Shown piece after piece: positions 17,416-25,531 of a stretch of 64,000 nt of DNA. Location of the stretch: the NCBI RefSeq assembly GCF_000349565.1, contig NZ_KB714610.1, forward strand, positions 50,289 to 114,288, given 5' to 3'. How positions within the stretch are numbered: the first letter of the stretch is position 1; each line of letters starts with the position of its first letter. Under the pieces are notes generated by a model, which was not told the DNA's origin, ran no database searches, and worked only from the letters and a program-made list of their open reading frames with translations. The stretch comes from Curtobacterium flaccumfaciens UCD-AKU (GTDB lineage: Bacteria; Actinomycetota; Actinomycetes; Actinomycetales; Microbacteriaceae). The translations under genes were made by a program, and so were the position numbers.

Positions 17416-18225
17416 ATGGGGCATCAGCGTTCAGGACGGGTCGGCACGGTCGTGTGGCCGATCGTGGTGGCTGCTGCGCCCACCGCCGCGTTCCAGCTGC
17501 CCAACCTGTTCGTCGCCCCGGCGGTCCGACTCTCGCTCGTCGCGTTCGGGCTCGTCGTGCTCGTCGCCGCGGTGACGGTGCAGGTGGTCCGGACCCGGCG
17601 CAGCGACGCCGCGCGCTCGGTGGCCGAGGACAACGCCACCGCGGCGGAGCTCGAGCAGTCGACGGCCGTCCGGTACGCGTTCGGTCAGATCGCCACCCGG
17701 CTCGTCCGGTTCACCGAACTGCGCCGGTCCGAGCGCCACGGCGAACTCTCCGTCGTCGCCGACCGCGTCGCCGTGGCCCTGGCGTTCTACCTGCTGCCGA
17801 AGGTGCCCGACGTCCGCGCCAACGTCTACCAGCTGTCCACCGATCTGCGGGCGCTCGAGCCGATCGGTCACGCCGGCGCCGGCGACACCGCCGGTGTCTT
17901 CCGCGCGGGCACGCCCTACGGCGACCGCAACCTCGAGTGGGTGTTGGTCGGGGGATCACCCCGGATCGTCGGCGACCGCTCCGCCGACGTCGACGTCGAC
18001 CAGGACGTGCCGGGCTTCGAACCGCGGTACTCCTCGTACGTGTCGGTGGTGATCCGGTCCGACCAGTACTCGTTCGGCATGCTCACCGTCGACTCCCCGG
18101 TCCCCGACGCCTTCACCGAACTCGACGCCAAGAACATCGCGATGATGGCGTCGTTCATGGCCGTCGCGTTCTCGCTGACCTACTCGTTCCCCGAGCGCGA
18201 CCGCAATCCAAGGAAAGGCCCGTGA
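17416..18225 (+). CDS. Membrane-anchored GAF-like domain protein
   Basis: About 269 residues. Two hydrophobic segments lie near the N-terminus (about 13-32 and 38-58). A short helical linker rich in Glu and Arg follows, then a domain that looks like GAF (about 90-250), with the typical late stretch FGMLTVDSPVPDAFTELDAKNIAMMASF. GAF domains sense small molecules, but the output partner is not in the protein: no kinase, cyclase or DNA-binding part is seen. No RNA- or enzyme-coding neighbour helps to assign it. A small downstream gene follows after 41 bp from its own promoter. Function unknown. Confidence 0.72.
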   Translation: MGHQRSGRVGTVVWPIVVAAAPTAAFQLPNLFVAPAVRLSLVAFGLVVLVAAVTVQVVRTRRSDAARSVAEDNATAAELEQSTAVRYAFGQIATRLVRFTELRRSERHGELSVVADRVAVALAFYLLPKVPDVRANVYQLSTDLRALEPIGHAGAGDTAGVFRAGTPYGDRNLEWVLVGGSPRIVGDRSADVDVDQDVPGFEPRYSSYVSVVIRSDQYSFGMLTVDSPVPDAFTELDAKNIAMMASFMAVAFSLTYSFPERDRNPRKGP

Positions 18226-18254
18226 TGCTCACACGCTCTGTCAGACGCTCGACG

Positions 18255-18260
18255 TACGAT
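18255..18260 (+). promoter_or_regulatory. -10 element of leaderless small gene
   Basis: TACGAT lies exactly 6 bases before the ATG at 18267. Confidence 0.5.
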
Positions 18261-18266
18261 GCCCCC

Positions 18267-18452
18267 ATGACGACCGTGAACCCTGCTCCGCCGTCGTTCG
18301 GGCGTGCCCGGATCTCCTCACCGAACTGGAACGACACCACCACCGACGCCGACTACGAAGACCTCGACGTCATCGCCGCCAACATCGAGCGCGAGCGCGC
18401 AGCAGCCCGGATCCGGGTCACCGCTGCCATCGCTGCGCGTCTGGGTCGCTGA
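18267..18452 (+). CDS. Small protein, 61 residues, unknown
   Basis: A short gene with good support: a TACGAT promoter 6 bases before ATG and a 15-bp perfect hairpin 22 bases after the stop, so it forms its own transcript. The product (SFGRARISSPNWNDTTTDAD near the N-terminus) ends in a charged helix with repeated Glu/Arg/Ala and no hydrophobic segment, so it is soluble. I do not recognise the family. It may also be read through from the GAF gene upstream. Confidence 0.6.
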   Translation: MTTVNPAPPSFGRARISSPNWNDTTTDADYEDLDVIAANIERERAAARIRVTAAIAARLGR

Positions 18453-18474
18453 CCCCTCCCGCACCGTCCACCAT

Positions 18475-18506
18475 GAACGGCTCCCACGCGTGCGTGGGAG
18501 CCGTTC
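18475..18506 (+). terminator. 15-bp perfect hairpin terminator
   Basis: GAACGGCTCCCACGC (18475-18489) pairs perfectly with 18492-18506. The hairpin lies between the small gene and the convergent quinone reductase and could stop transcription from both sides. No U-tract is present. Confidence 0.7.
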
Positions 18507-18555
18507 GTCGTCCGCCGAGCCGGAGCCGGACCCGGAGTGGGATCCGGTGTCGCGG

Positions 18556-19587
18556 CTACGGCGCCTCGGTCACGTCGATGAGCACCTTGCCGACCGTGTC
18601 CTGCTCGACCGCGTCGTGCGCCCGGGCGGTCTCCTCGAGCGCGAACCGGGTGAGCGGCAGTCCGGCCTCCTCGCCGACCGGCAGTACGCCGTCGTGCAGC
18701 GCCTCGGTGACGTCCTCGGCCGCAGCGGACAGCGCCTCGTCACCGATCGTGTAGAGCAGCAGGAACTGGTAGCGGGCGTTCACGGTCATGTTCGGCCGGA
18801 TCGGCAGGCTCGCCTCGTCCCCGCCGTTGTTCGCGTAGATCGACACGACGCCGTGGTTCGCCAGCACGTCGGCGACGAGTGTGGCGTTCTGCGGGATCGA
18901 GACCTCGACGACGATGTCGACGCCGTCGGGCGCGATCGACCGGATGCGCTCGGCGGCGTCCTCCTCGCGGTAGTTGACGATGTGGTGCGCGCCGGCCGCC
19001 GTCGCCAGCGCTGCCTTCGCGTCCGAGCTGATCGTCGTGATGACGGTCGCTCCGGCCCAGCGGGCGAGCTGGATCGCGGCGTGCCCCACGGCGCCGGCAC
19101 CGCCGGCGACGAGCACGGTGAAGCCGTCCAGGGCATCGGGGCCGAGTCGGGCGGGGCCGTCCTCGTGGGTGGTGAGGGCTCGGTGCGCCGTCATCGCGGG
19201 GACCCCGAGCGCGGCGCCGACGTCGAACGAGATGCCGTCGGGCAGCGGGACCACGCGGGACTCGGGGACGACGGTGTACTCCTGCGCGGTGCCGGTCGGC
19301 CGTGACGCCGCCGCCATGAACAGCCAGACGCGGTCACCGACGGCCAGTCCCTCGACACCGGGGCCCACGGCGTCGACCACACCGGCGCCGTCCTGGTTCG
19401 GCGTGATCTCGGGGAAGGGCAGGCCGTCGCCGTACGTGCCGCCGGCGCGGGCCTTCCAGTCGGTCGGGTTGACGCCGGAGACGACGACGCGGACGCGGAC
19501 CTCTCCCGCGCCGGGTTCCGGGATCTCCCGCTCGACGAGTTCGAGGACGTTGCTGGCACCGGGCTTCGTGTAGACGATCGATCGCAT
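18556..19587 (-). CDS. NADPH:quinone reductase-like zinc-free MDR oxidoreductase
   Basis: A 343-residue medium-chain dehydrogenase/reductase of the quinone-oxidoreductase branch. The GroES-like N-terminal half contains SGVNPTDWKARAG and QDGAGVVDAVG. The Rossmann half has the VLVAGGAGAVGHAAIQLARWAG nucleotide motif, typical for NADPH-dependent zeta-crystallin-type enzymes that lack catalytic zinc ligands. It would reduce quinones or reactive enones. The ATG at 19587 starts the domain directly. The HxlR regulator lies 65 bp upstream on the same strand and may co-regulate it with the divergent reductase at 20124. Confidence 0.87.
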   Translation of the reverse strand: MRSIVYTKPGASNVLELVEREIPEPGAGEVRVRVVVSGVNPTDWKARAGGTYGDGLPFPEITPNQDGAGVVDAVGPGVEGLAVGDRVWLFMAAASRPTGTAQEYTVVPESRVVPLPDGISFDVGAALGVPAMTAHRALTTHEDGPARLGPDALDGFTVLVAGGAGAVGHAAIQLARWAGATVITTISSDAKAALATAAGAHHIVNYREEDAAERIRSIAPDGVDIVVEVSIPQNATLVADVLANHGVVSIYANNGGDEASLPIRPNMTVNARYQFLLLYTIGDEALSAAAEDVTEALHDGVLPVGEEAGLPLTRFALEETARAHDAVEQDTVGKVLIDVTEAP

Positions 19588-19652
19588 GTCCCCAGGCAAC
19601 CACTCGTCACCGTCGGGGATTCCGAGTGCGCCGGAGCGCTGCGCGCCGGAGC

Positions 19653-20015
19653 TCAGCGCGCGTCGTACCCCTCGCGCGCCACCGCGACGTCGGGCATGTG
19701 CGAGGTCGCCCAGTCCTCCAGCGGCACGAGGACCGTGCGCAGGGACCGTCCGAGATCGGTCAGCTCGTACTCCACGTGCGGCGGGATCTCGGGGAACACC
19801 GTGCGCGTGACCATGCCGTCGCGTTCGAGTGCCCGCAGGGTCTGGGTGAGCATCTTCTGCGAGACCCCCTGCACCCGGGCCGCCACCGCCGAGTACCGTG
19901 CGGGACCGTCGGCGAGGACGCCGATCGTCAGCACGCTCCAGCGGTCGCCGATGCGGTCGAGCAGCTGCCGACTGGGGCAGTCCGCCGCGTAGGGGCTGTA
20001 CTCGAGTGCTGACAT
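19653..20015 (-). CDS. HxlR-family transcriptional regulator
   Basis: A 120-residue winged-helix regulator. The HxlR signature is clear: CPSRQLLDRIGDRWSVLTIGVLADGPARYSAVAARV, then VSQKMLTQTLRALERDGMVTR and PHVEYELTDLGRSL. Cys13 sits at the position where redox- or electrophile-sensing HxlR/YodB proteins have their sensor Cys. It diverges from a reductase gene, with a 17-bp inverted repeat in between, the classic layout of an HxlR repressor and its target. Together with the quinone reductase downstream it suggests a response to quinones or other electrophiles (inference). Confidence 0.9.
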   Translation of the reverse strand: MSALEYSPYAADCPSRQLLDRIGDRWSVLTIGVLADGPARYSAVAARVQGVSQKMLTQTLRALERDGMVTRTVFPEIPPHVEYELTDLGRSLRTVLVPLEDWATSHMPDVAVAREGYDAR

Positions 20016-20048
20016 GGTGTCCTCCGCAACGCACCGTCAGGTGCCTAC

Positions 20049-20065
20049 TTACTCAAAGAGAGTAA
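20049..20065. promoter_or_regulatory. HxlR operator candidate
   Basis: TTACTC-AAAGA-GAGTAA is a perfect inverted repeat with 6-bp arms and a 5-base spacer. It lies in the 108-bp gap between hxlR (start 20015) and the reductase (start 20124). HxlR/YodB-family dimers bind short A/T-containing dyads of this type. It stands out in a GC-rich genome. Confidence 0.7.
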
Positions 20066-20123
20066 CTCTTGTACGGTGACTGTCAACGTCACCGACGCCC
20101 AGAACGTCCACGAAGGGAACACC

Positions 20124-20771
20124 ATGACCAACATCGTCGTCTTCGGAGGCACCGGCTACGCCGGCTCCGCCATCACCCACGAGGCCCTCTCCCGCGGCCT
20201 CACCGTCACCGCGGTCGCCCGCGACACGAGCAAGCTCGAGCCGGCCGAGGGCCTCACCCTGGCGCAGGGCGACGCGTTCGACGCCGACTTCGTGTCCGAG
20301 GTCACCAAGGGTGCCGACGTCGTCGTCGTCTCGCTCCACGCCGTGCAGGCCGACGGCAGCGAGCTGAAGGACAAGTTCCAGCACTTCGTCGACGCCGCCG
20401 CCGCGGCTGGCGCGCGGCTCGGCATCGTCGGCGGTGCCGGCTCGATGCGCGTGTCCGAGGACGGCCCCCGCCTCTTCGACACCGACGGCTTCCCGGACGC
20501 CTTCAAGGGCGAGGCGAAGAGCCACGCGCAGATCCTCGACGCCCTCCGCGCCTCGGACACCCAGGTCGACTGGTTCTACGTGAGCCCCGCCGCGGCCTTC
20601 GGCAGCTACAACCCGGGCGAGCGCCGCGGCACCTACCGCGCCTCGGACGAGGTCCTGCTCGCCGACGCCGAGGGCAACTCGGACATCTCCGGCGCCGACT
20701 ACGCGATCGCGTTCGTCGACGAGATCGTCACCCCGGCGCACCACCAGACGCGCTTCGGCGTCGCCTACTGA
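20124..20771 (+). CDS. NAD(P)-binding atypical short-chain reductase (NmrA-like)
   Basis: A 215-residue Rossmann-fold protein of the atypical SDR/NAD(P)H-binding class. The N-terminal nucleotide motif is FGGTGYAGSAITHEALSRG, followed by VVVSLHA and GIVGGAGSM. ATG at 20124 has AAGGGAA upstream. Members act as small reductases or as redox-sensing proteins like NmrA and QOR2. It diverges from hxlR with a clear operator between, so it is probably induced when the repressor senses its signal. The substrate is not known. Confidence 0.85.
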   Translation: MTNIVVFGGTGYAGSAITHEALSRGLTVTAVARDTSKLEPAEGLTLAQGDAFDADFVSEVTKGADVVVVSLHAVQADGSELKDKFQHFVDAAAAAGARLGIVGGAGSMRVSEDGPRLFDTDGFPDAFKGEAKSHAQILDALRASDTQVDWFYVSPAAAFGSYNPGERRGTYRASDEVLLADAEGNSDISGADYAIAFVDEIVTPAHHQTRFGVAY

Positions 20772-20787
20772 GGCACTGCCCCTCGCA

Positions 20788-20850
20788 GGACACCGGTGTT
20801 CGCGCAACACACCGCGGGATTCCGCGGCGTCGAGCGTGGACACCGGTGTT
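20788..20850. repeat. Pair of GGACACCGGTGTT direct repeats
   Basis: The 13-mer GGACACCGGTGTT occurs at 20788-20800 and 20838-20850, exactly 50 bp apart; its core ACACCGGTGT is a perfect palindrome. Between them lies a CCGCGG-centred inverted repeat. It is related to the ACGCCGGCGT palindromes at 23343-23478. Confidence 0.8.
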
Positions 20851-20876
20851 TTGCGTACGGCCTGGCGCGACCAAGG

Positions 20877-20924
20877 GGCGGACGGGAGGCGCGGGGCGGG
20901 GCCGCCACGGGCCTCCAGGCCGGC
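20877..20924 (-). terminator. Imperfect GGAGGC hairpin after MFS gene
   Basis: Arms 20877-20897 and 20904-20924 pair at 16 of 21 positions, with GGAGGC / GCCTCC in the middle. It lies 24 bases past the stop of the minus-strand MFS gene and resembles the better copies at 49008, 54535 and 58644. Confidence 0.45.
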
Positions 20925-20948
20925 GAGTGGTCACCGCGAAGTCCCGCG

Positions 20949-22271
20949 TCAGTGCGCGACGATCGCCGGCACCGGCAGGTGGTGGCGCATCCGCACCGCC
21001 AGGTGCAGGCCCCCTCGGCGGGCGAGCACGAGCGCGATCACCGCGGCGGCCGCAGCCGGCACGCCACCGGCGACCATCATCCCCACGTGCGCACCGAAGC
21101 GGTCGACGACCTGGCCCATCAGCGGGCCGCCGATCGCCTGTCCACCGAGCAGCACCAGGACGTAGAGCGACATCACCCGGCCGCGGATCGCCACGTTCGA
21201 CGACAGCTGCACGAGCGAGTTCGACGCGGTCTGGAACAGCAGCTGCGACATCCCCACGGCCACGAGCGCGACGGTGAACGGCGCGATCGCGGGGATCGAC
21301 CCCGACACGACGAGCAGCACGCCCGTCCAGAACACCCCGCCGACGATGGTGCGGAGCCGCACGACGGCCCGACGGGTGGACAGCAGCGCGCCGACCAGGG
21401 CGCCGATCGCGACGGCGGAGTTGAACACCCCGTAGCCACCGGCGCCGACGTCGTACACCTGTGACGCGAAGGCGGACAGCAGCACCGGCATCGTCAACGC
21501 GAACACCGAGAAGAACGCCACGAGGATCACCGGCACGATGATCGTCGGCTTGTTGACGGCGTAGCGGAGGCCCTCCACGAGCTGCCCCTTGCCCCGCGGT
21601 GCCGGGGGTGTGCGGTGCAGTTCGGAGACCTTCAGGAACCCGAGCGTCACGACGACGGCGACACAGGCGATCGCGTTCACGCCGAACGACCAGCCGGCAC
21701 CGACCGCGACGAGCAGAGCCCCCGACAGTGCCGGACCGATCATGCCGCCGAGCTGGAACACCGACGAGTTCACGCTGATGGCGTTCCGCAGGTGCTTGTG
21801 CCCGACGATCTCGGTGACGAACACCTGCCGGGCCGGGTTGTCGATCACGGTGACCATGCCCACCAGGAACGCGATCACCCAGATGTGCCACGCCTCGACG
21901 ACGCCGGCGAGCGTCAGCACGGCGAGCAGAGCGGACAGCACGGCGAAGACGCCCTGCGTGATCATCATGAGCGCGCGCTTCGAGAACCGGTCGACCAGCA
22001 CGCCGCCGAGCAGCCCGAACAGCAGCATCGGCGCGAACTGGCAGGCGACCGTGATGCCGACCTGCGCGACCGAGCCGGTCAGCTGCAGCACGAGCCAGTC
22101 CTGGGCGATGCGCTGCATCCAGCCGGCGGTCATCGCGACCAGGTTCGTCGCCGTGAACAGCCGGAAGTTCGGCACGGACAGGGCGATGAGCGTGTGGCGC
22201 CACGGCGGTCGCGTGGCCTGGATCGGGAGCGGTTCGGTGGGCGGGGGGAGGGTCGTCGGTGACGCGCTCAC
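20949..22271 (-). CDS. MFS exporter (EntS/MFS_3 type)
   Basis: A 440-residue transporter with about twelve hydrophobic helices. It contains GVLVDRFSKR, the loop 2-3 motif of the major facilitator family, and NPARQVFVTEIV, typical for the MFS_3 / enterobactin-exporter-like branch. GTG at 22271 is the start. The substrate is not deducible; export of a drug or siderophore is usual for this branch. A divergent LysR gene 184 bp away is the likely regulator. Confidence 0.88.
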   Translation of the reverse strand: MSASPTTLPPPTEPLPIQATRPPWRHTLIALSVPNFRLFTATNLVAMTAGWMQRIAQDWLVLQLTGSVAQVGITVACQFAPMLLFGLLGGVLVDRFSKRALMMITQGVFAVLSALLAVLTLAGVVEAWHIWVIAFLVGMVTVIDNPARQVFVTEIVGHKHLRNAISVNSSVFQLGGMIGPALSGALLVAVGAGWSFGVNAIACVAVVVTLGFLKVSELHRTPPAPRGKGQLVEGLRYAVNKPTIIVPVILVAFFSVFALTMPVLLSAFASQVYDVGAGGYGVFNSAVAIGALVGALLSTRRAVVRLRTIVGGVFWTGVLLVVSGSIPAIAPFTVALVAVGMSQLLFQTASNSLVQLSSNVAIRGRVMSLYVLVLLGGQAIGGPLMGQVVDRFGAHVGMMVAGGVPAAAAAVIALVLARRGGLHLAVRMRHHLPVPAIVAH

Positions 22272-22455
22272 GGTGCGGGGTTCTCCGGACGTCGGTGTGG
22301 ATCTGGTACCCCAACGAAACTACGTGGTGCCGAGCCATTCGATACCCCTATGGTGGCTATCAGTCCATTGCGATGTCGAATGACCGCGCGAATGCCCGCA
22401 TGGATGGCTGCTCGAACGACAGCTCGAACGCCCGCGCGAACGAACGAGGTGCCCT

Positions 22456-23313
22456 GTGCTCGATCCGGTCCTGTTGCAGACGTTCCTTGCCGTGGCGGAG
22501 ACCGGCAGCTTCACGCAGGCCGGCACCCGGCTCGGCATCAGCCAGCCGACGGTGTCGCAGCACGTCCGGCGTCTGGAGACCGCGGTGGCACGCACCCTGG
22601 TCGCCCGGGACACCCGTGGCGTCGCGCTCACCGACAACGGGGACGCGATGGCGGGGTTCGCGCGGACGATCCTCGCCGCACACGCCACCGCCGACGCCTA
22701 CTTCTCCGGCGCGGCAACTCGCGGACGGCTCCGGTTCGGCGCTGCGGACGACCTCGCCATCACCCAGCTGCCCCGGATCCTGCGGGACTTCCGGCGGCTG
22801 CACCCGCAGGTCAACCTCGAGCTCACGGTGAACCAGTCGTCGCCGCTGCTCCGGCGGGTGCACGCCGGTCAGCTCGACCTGGTGTTCATCAAGCAGACGG
22901 CGGGGGAGTCGGCCGAGGGCACCCGGGTCGCCACCGACCAGATGGTGTGGATGGCGCAGGACGGCATCGCCCTGGAACCCGGCGAACCCGTGCCGCTCAT
23001 CGCGTACCAGGCGCCGAGCATCAGCCGGCAGATGGCGATCGACGCGCTCGAGGCCGCCGGCCGCACCTGGCGGATCACCTGCAACACCCGCGACGTGAAC
23101 GGGGTGCTGGCCGCGGTGCGCGCGGGCATCGGCGTCGCGGTGTTCCCGCACTCGCTCATCCCGGCGGACCTGGTGAAGGTGTCGCAGCGGCTCGGGCTGC
23201 CCGACCTGCCCGCGGTCGACTACGTCCTCATCGCGAACCCGACGGTGCAGCGGGAGCCGATCGACGCCCTGACGAACGCGATCCTGTCGCGCGGGGTCGT
23301 CCGCGCCGTCTGA
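22456..23313 (+). CDS. LysR-family regulator
   Basis: A 285-residue LysR-type regulator. The N-terminal helix-turn-helix is textbook (FLAVAETGSFTQAGTRLGIS then QPTVSQHVRRLE). The C-terminal part is the effector-binding domain (LRFGAADDLAITQLPRILRDF). GTG at 22456 is the start. It diverges from the MFS exporter; the 184-bp gap carries CATTCGAT (22337-22344) and GTCGAATG (22375-22382), a nearly inverted pair that could be its binding region. It probably controls export of its ligand. Confidence 0.88.
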   Translation: MLDPVLLQTFLAVAETGSFTQAGTRLGISQPTVSQHVRRLETAVARTLVARDTRGVALTDNGDAMAGFARTILAAHATADAYFSGAATRGRLRFGAADDLAITQLPRILRDFRRLHPQVNLELTVNQSSPLLRRVHAGQLDLVFIKQTAGESAEGTRVATDQMVWMAQDGIALEPGEPVPLIAYQAPSISRQMAIDALEAAGRTWRITCNTRDVNGVLAAVRAGIGVAVFPHSLIPADLVKVSQRLGLPDLPAVDYVLIANPTVQREPIDALTNAILSRGVVRAV

Positions 23314-23342
23314 GCGGTTGCGACCTGCGTCCGCCAGCGCTC

Positions 23343-23478
23343 AGACGCCGGTGTGTCGCCCCCGGTGCGTGCTGCGAGACGCCGGCGTGTTCCATCGACG
23401 CCGCAGAGTCATCGATACGCCGCGGCTTTCGGGGGCGTCTCGACGTCCCCGGGGCGTCGCACCGAGACGCCGGCGTCT
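23343..23478. repeat. Three AGACGCCGGYGT palindromic repeats
   Basis: AGACGCCGGTGTGT (23343-23356), AGACGCCGGCGTGT (23377-23390) and the perfect palindrome AGACGCCGGCGTCT (23465-23478) lie in the 179-bp gap after the LysR gene. The core ACRCCGGYGT is shared with the pair at 20788-20850. Confidence 0.75.
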
Positions 23479-23492
23479 GAGCGGTCGCGGCG

Positions 23493-24292
23493 CTACGGGG
23501 CGAGCGTCGGGGTCACGCCGGTTCCGGTGACGTCCGGCAGCGTCACCCCTGCGAGCGGCAGCAACGCCGCGGCGACCGCCCACAGCAGCACGACGGTGCC
23601 GACACCACCGAGCACGGCGCCGAGCAGCGCGACCGGCCGCTGCCACGTGGACGTCCGGTCGCGCAGCGCCACGATCGAGACCACCAGCGCGAGCAGTCCG
23701 AGCACCACGCCGACGCCGTGCACGGTCGACGGCGCGGTGAACCACCAGGCGGCCAGACCGATCGTCGCGATGCCGGCGACGGCACCGAGCCCCGCCCCGG
23801 CGGTCACGCCGAGTGCACGGCGCGGCTCCGGTGCGGCGGCTCCGGGCACGGGCTGTTCCAGCAGCTCGGTCGGGAGGCACGCATCGCCCCCGCCACCACA
23901 CCGCGGCACCGGGGTCGGCGCGGTCACGACCGTGGTCGCGTCGGCGGGGGACGCCGCGGCGTGCAGCACGGTGTCGAACGACCGGGCGGGAGCGGGGCCG
24001 AGCACCTGTGCGGGGGCGGGGTCGGCCGACCGTGCGGCGGCCTGCTGGTGGGCGAAGCGTCGGGGCGTCCGGGAGCCGATCGGGCCGACCCGGTGACCGT
24101 GGTCGGCCGGACCGGCGCCGCGTGGGCGGCGCGCGACGAGGCGGGGGTGGGGCGGGCCTCCCGGCCGGAGGCGTTCACGTGACCGGCGGCGGCGACCCGC
24201 TCGGGGGCGACCTCGTCGACGGGCGGCGCGGTCACCCAGGCCGGGACGGGCCGACCGGGACGGTCCGATTCGGGCATGCGATGCGCTGCCAC
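23493..24292 (-). pseudogene. Hypothetical membrane protein, apparently frameshifted
   Basis: Two frames must be joined to make one product. The first starts at GTG 24292, with GAGGAG 7 bases upstream, and gives a Pro/Ala-rich stretch (MPESDRPGRPVPAW near its start). That frame turns into Arg/Pro-rich nonsense after about 24100 and stops at 23924. The next frame (-1) continues sensibly with FAHQQAAARSADPAPAQ. It runs to four hydrophobic segments (AGAGLGAVAGIATIGLAAW and three more), ending at 23493. The span of 800 bases is one short of a multiple of three. So a base was lost around 24060-24110, in nature or in sequencing. The intact protein would be a soluble Pro-rich head with a membrane tail. 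Family not recognised. Confidence 0.55.
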
Positions 24293-24378
24293 TGCGGCGC
24301 TCCTCTCCGTCGACTGATCCGTGCTCAGTCGTAGCGGCAACCGCTGCGGGGGTCGCAGCCCCGGTTCGGGGTCGCCGG

Positions 24379-24384
24379 TACGTT
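24379..24384 (+). promoter_or_regulatory. -10 element of leaderless aldo/keto reductase gene
   Basis: TACGTT lies 6 bases before the ATG at 24391; no ribosome site is present. Confidence 0.5.
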
Positions 24385-24390
24385 CGGGGC

Positions 24391-25359
24391 ATGACCGGAA
24401 TCGAACACCGTCCACTGGGCCCCTCCGGGCTCGTCGTCTCCACCGTCGGCCTCGGCTGCAACAACTTCGGGCGGCGGGGCACCGCGTCCGAGTCGCAGGA
24501 AGGCACCGACGCCGTCGTGTCCGCGGCCCTCGACGCCGGGGTGACGCTCTTCGACACCGCCGACATCTACGGCGGCGTGCCGGGCATGTCCGAGGAGATG
24601 CTCGGACGCTCGATCCGCGGTCGGCGCGACGAGATCGTCCTCGCCACGAAGTTCGGCATGGACATGCAGGGCGCGAACGGTCCGGACTGGGGCGTCCGCG
24701 GATCCCGCCGGTACGTGCGGCTCGCCGTCGAGTCGTCGCTCCGGCGCCTCGGGACGGACTGGATCGACCTGTACCAGATGCACCGGCCCGACGACGTGAC
24801 GCCGATCGAGGAGACCCTGTCGGTCCTCGACGACCTGGTCCGCGAGGGCAAGATCCGGTACGTCGGCCACTCGAACTTCGCGGGGTGGCAGATCGCCGAG
24901 GCGGAGCTCACGGCGTCGATCGCCGGTACCACGGCGTTCGTGTCCGCGCAGAACGAGTACAGCCCGCTCGCCAGGGCTGCCGAGGCCGAGGTCCTGCCGG
25001 CCGTGCGGGCGTACGCGCTCGGGTTCCTGCCGTTCTTCCCGCTGTACAACGGGCTGCTCACCGGCAAGTACACGAAGGCGGGCGGCCCGGCCGACGGGCG
25101 GCTGACGACCTCGAAGCCGCAGCTGCTCGAGGCCGCACCGTGGGAGGTCCTCGACGAGTACCAGCGGTTCTGCGACGACCGTGGCGTCACGATGCTGCAG
25201 GCGACGTTCGCGTGGCTCCTGGCGCAGCCGGGGCTGTCGAGCGTCATCGCGGGGGCGACGAAGCCGGAGCAGATCACGCAGAACGTCGAGGCGGGGACCA
25301 CCTGGACGCCGACCGAGGACGACATCGCCGACATGACGACGATCTTCGACCGGGCCTGA
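24391..25359 (+). CDS. Aldo/keto reductase
   Basis: A 322-residue NADPH-dependent aldo/keto reductase with a full TIM-barrel. The catalytic tetrad positions are visible: Asp and Tyr in LFDTADIYGG (about 51-60), Lys in LATKFGMD and His in YQMHRPDD. Near the C-terminus SVIAGATKPEQITQNVEAG is the cofactor-binding motif. The family reduces carbonyls; its sequence style is that of YghZ/Gpr-like enzymes. The ATG is 6 bases after a TACGTT element. It stands alone between a membrane-protein pseudogene and a repeat-rich gap. Confidence 0.92.
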   Translation: MTGIEHRPLGPSGLVVSTVGLGCNNFGRRGTASESQEGTDAVVSAALDAGVTLFDTADIYGGVPGMSEEMLGRSIRGRRDEIVLATKFGMDMQGANGPDWGVRGSRRYVRLAVESSLRRLGTDWIDLYQMHRPDDVTPIEETLSVLDDLVREGKIRYVGHSNFAGWQIAEAELTASIAGTTAFVSAQNEYSPLARAAEAEVLPAVRAYALGFLPFFPLYNGLLTGKYTKAGGPADGRLTTSKPQLLEAAPWEVLDEYQRFCDDRGVTMLQATFAWLLAQPGLSSVIAGATKPEQITQNVEAGTTWTPTEDDIADMTTIFDRA

Positions 25360-25376
25360 GCGGGCGCGGTCGGGTC

Positions 25377-25475
25377 GCGCTGGGTGTTTCGCGCTGGGTA
25401 CCTAGCGCTGGGTGTTTCGCGCTGAGCGACCGCTCACGGGCGGTGGGGCCAGTGAGGTGTCGCTCAGCGCGAAAC
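25377..25475. repeat. 20-bp direct repeat plus 17-bp perfect inverted repeat
   Basis: The 20-mer starting GCGCTGGGTG occurs at 25377-25396 and 25405-25424. The second copy runs into GTTTCGCGCTGAGCGAC (25414-25430), which pairs perfectly with 25459-25475. This forms a 17-bp stem with a 28-base loop that itself holds CCGCTCACGGGCGG. It lies between two convergent genes and may act as a terminator. Confidence 0.85.
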
Positions 25476-25531
25476 GGCGGCTGCGCGGCGGCGGTGGTGA
25501 TGCTGCTGCGCCGAGCCGTGGACCAGCGGGA

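Noticed and set aside
14376-17417. Single large protein joining the S9 peptidase and an upstream frame
   Set aside because: The upstream part runs through the patatin gene in another frame and is Arg/Pro-rich; the peptidase starts at 16409 with an ATGA overlap.
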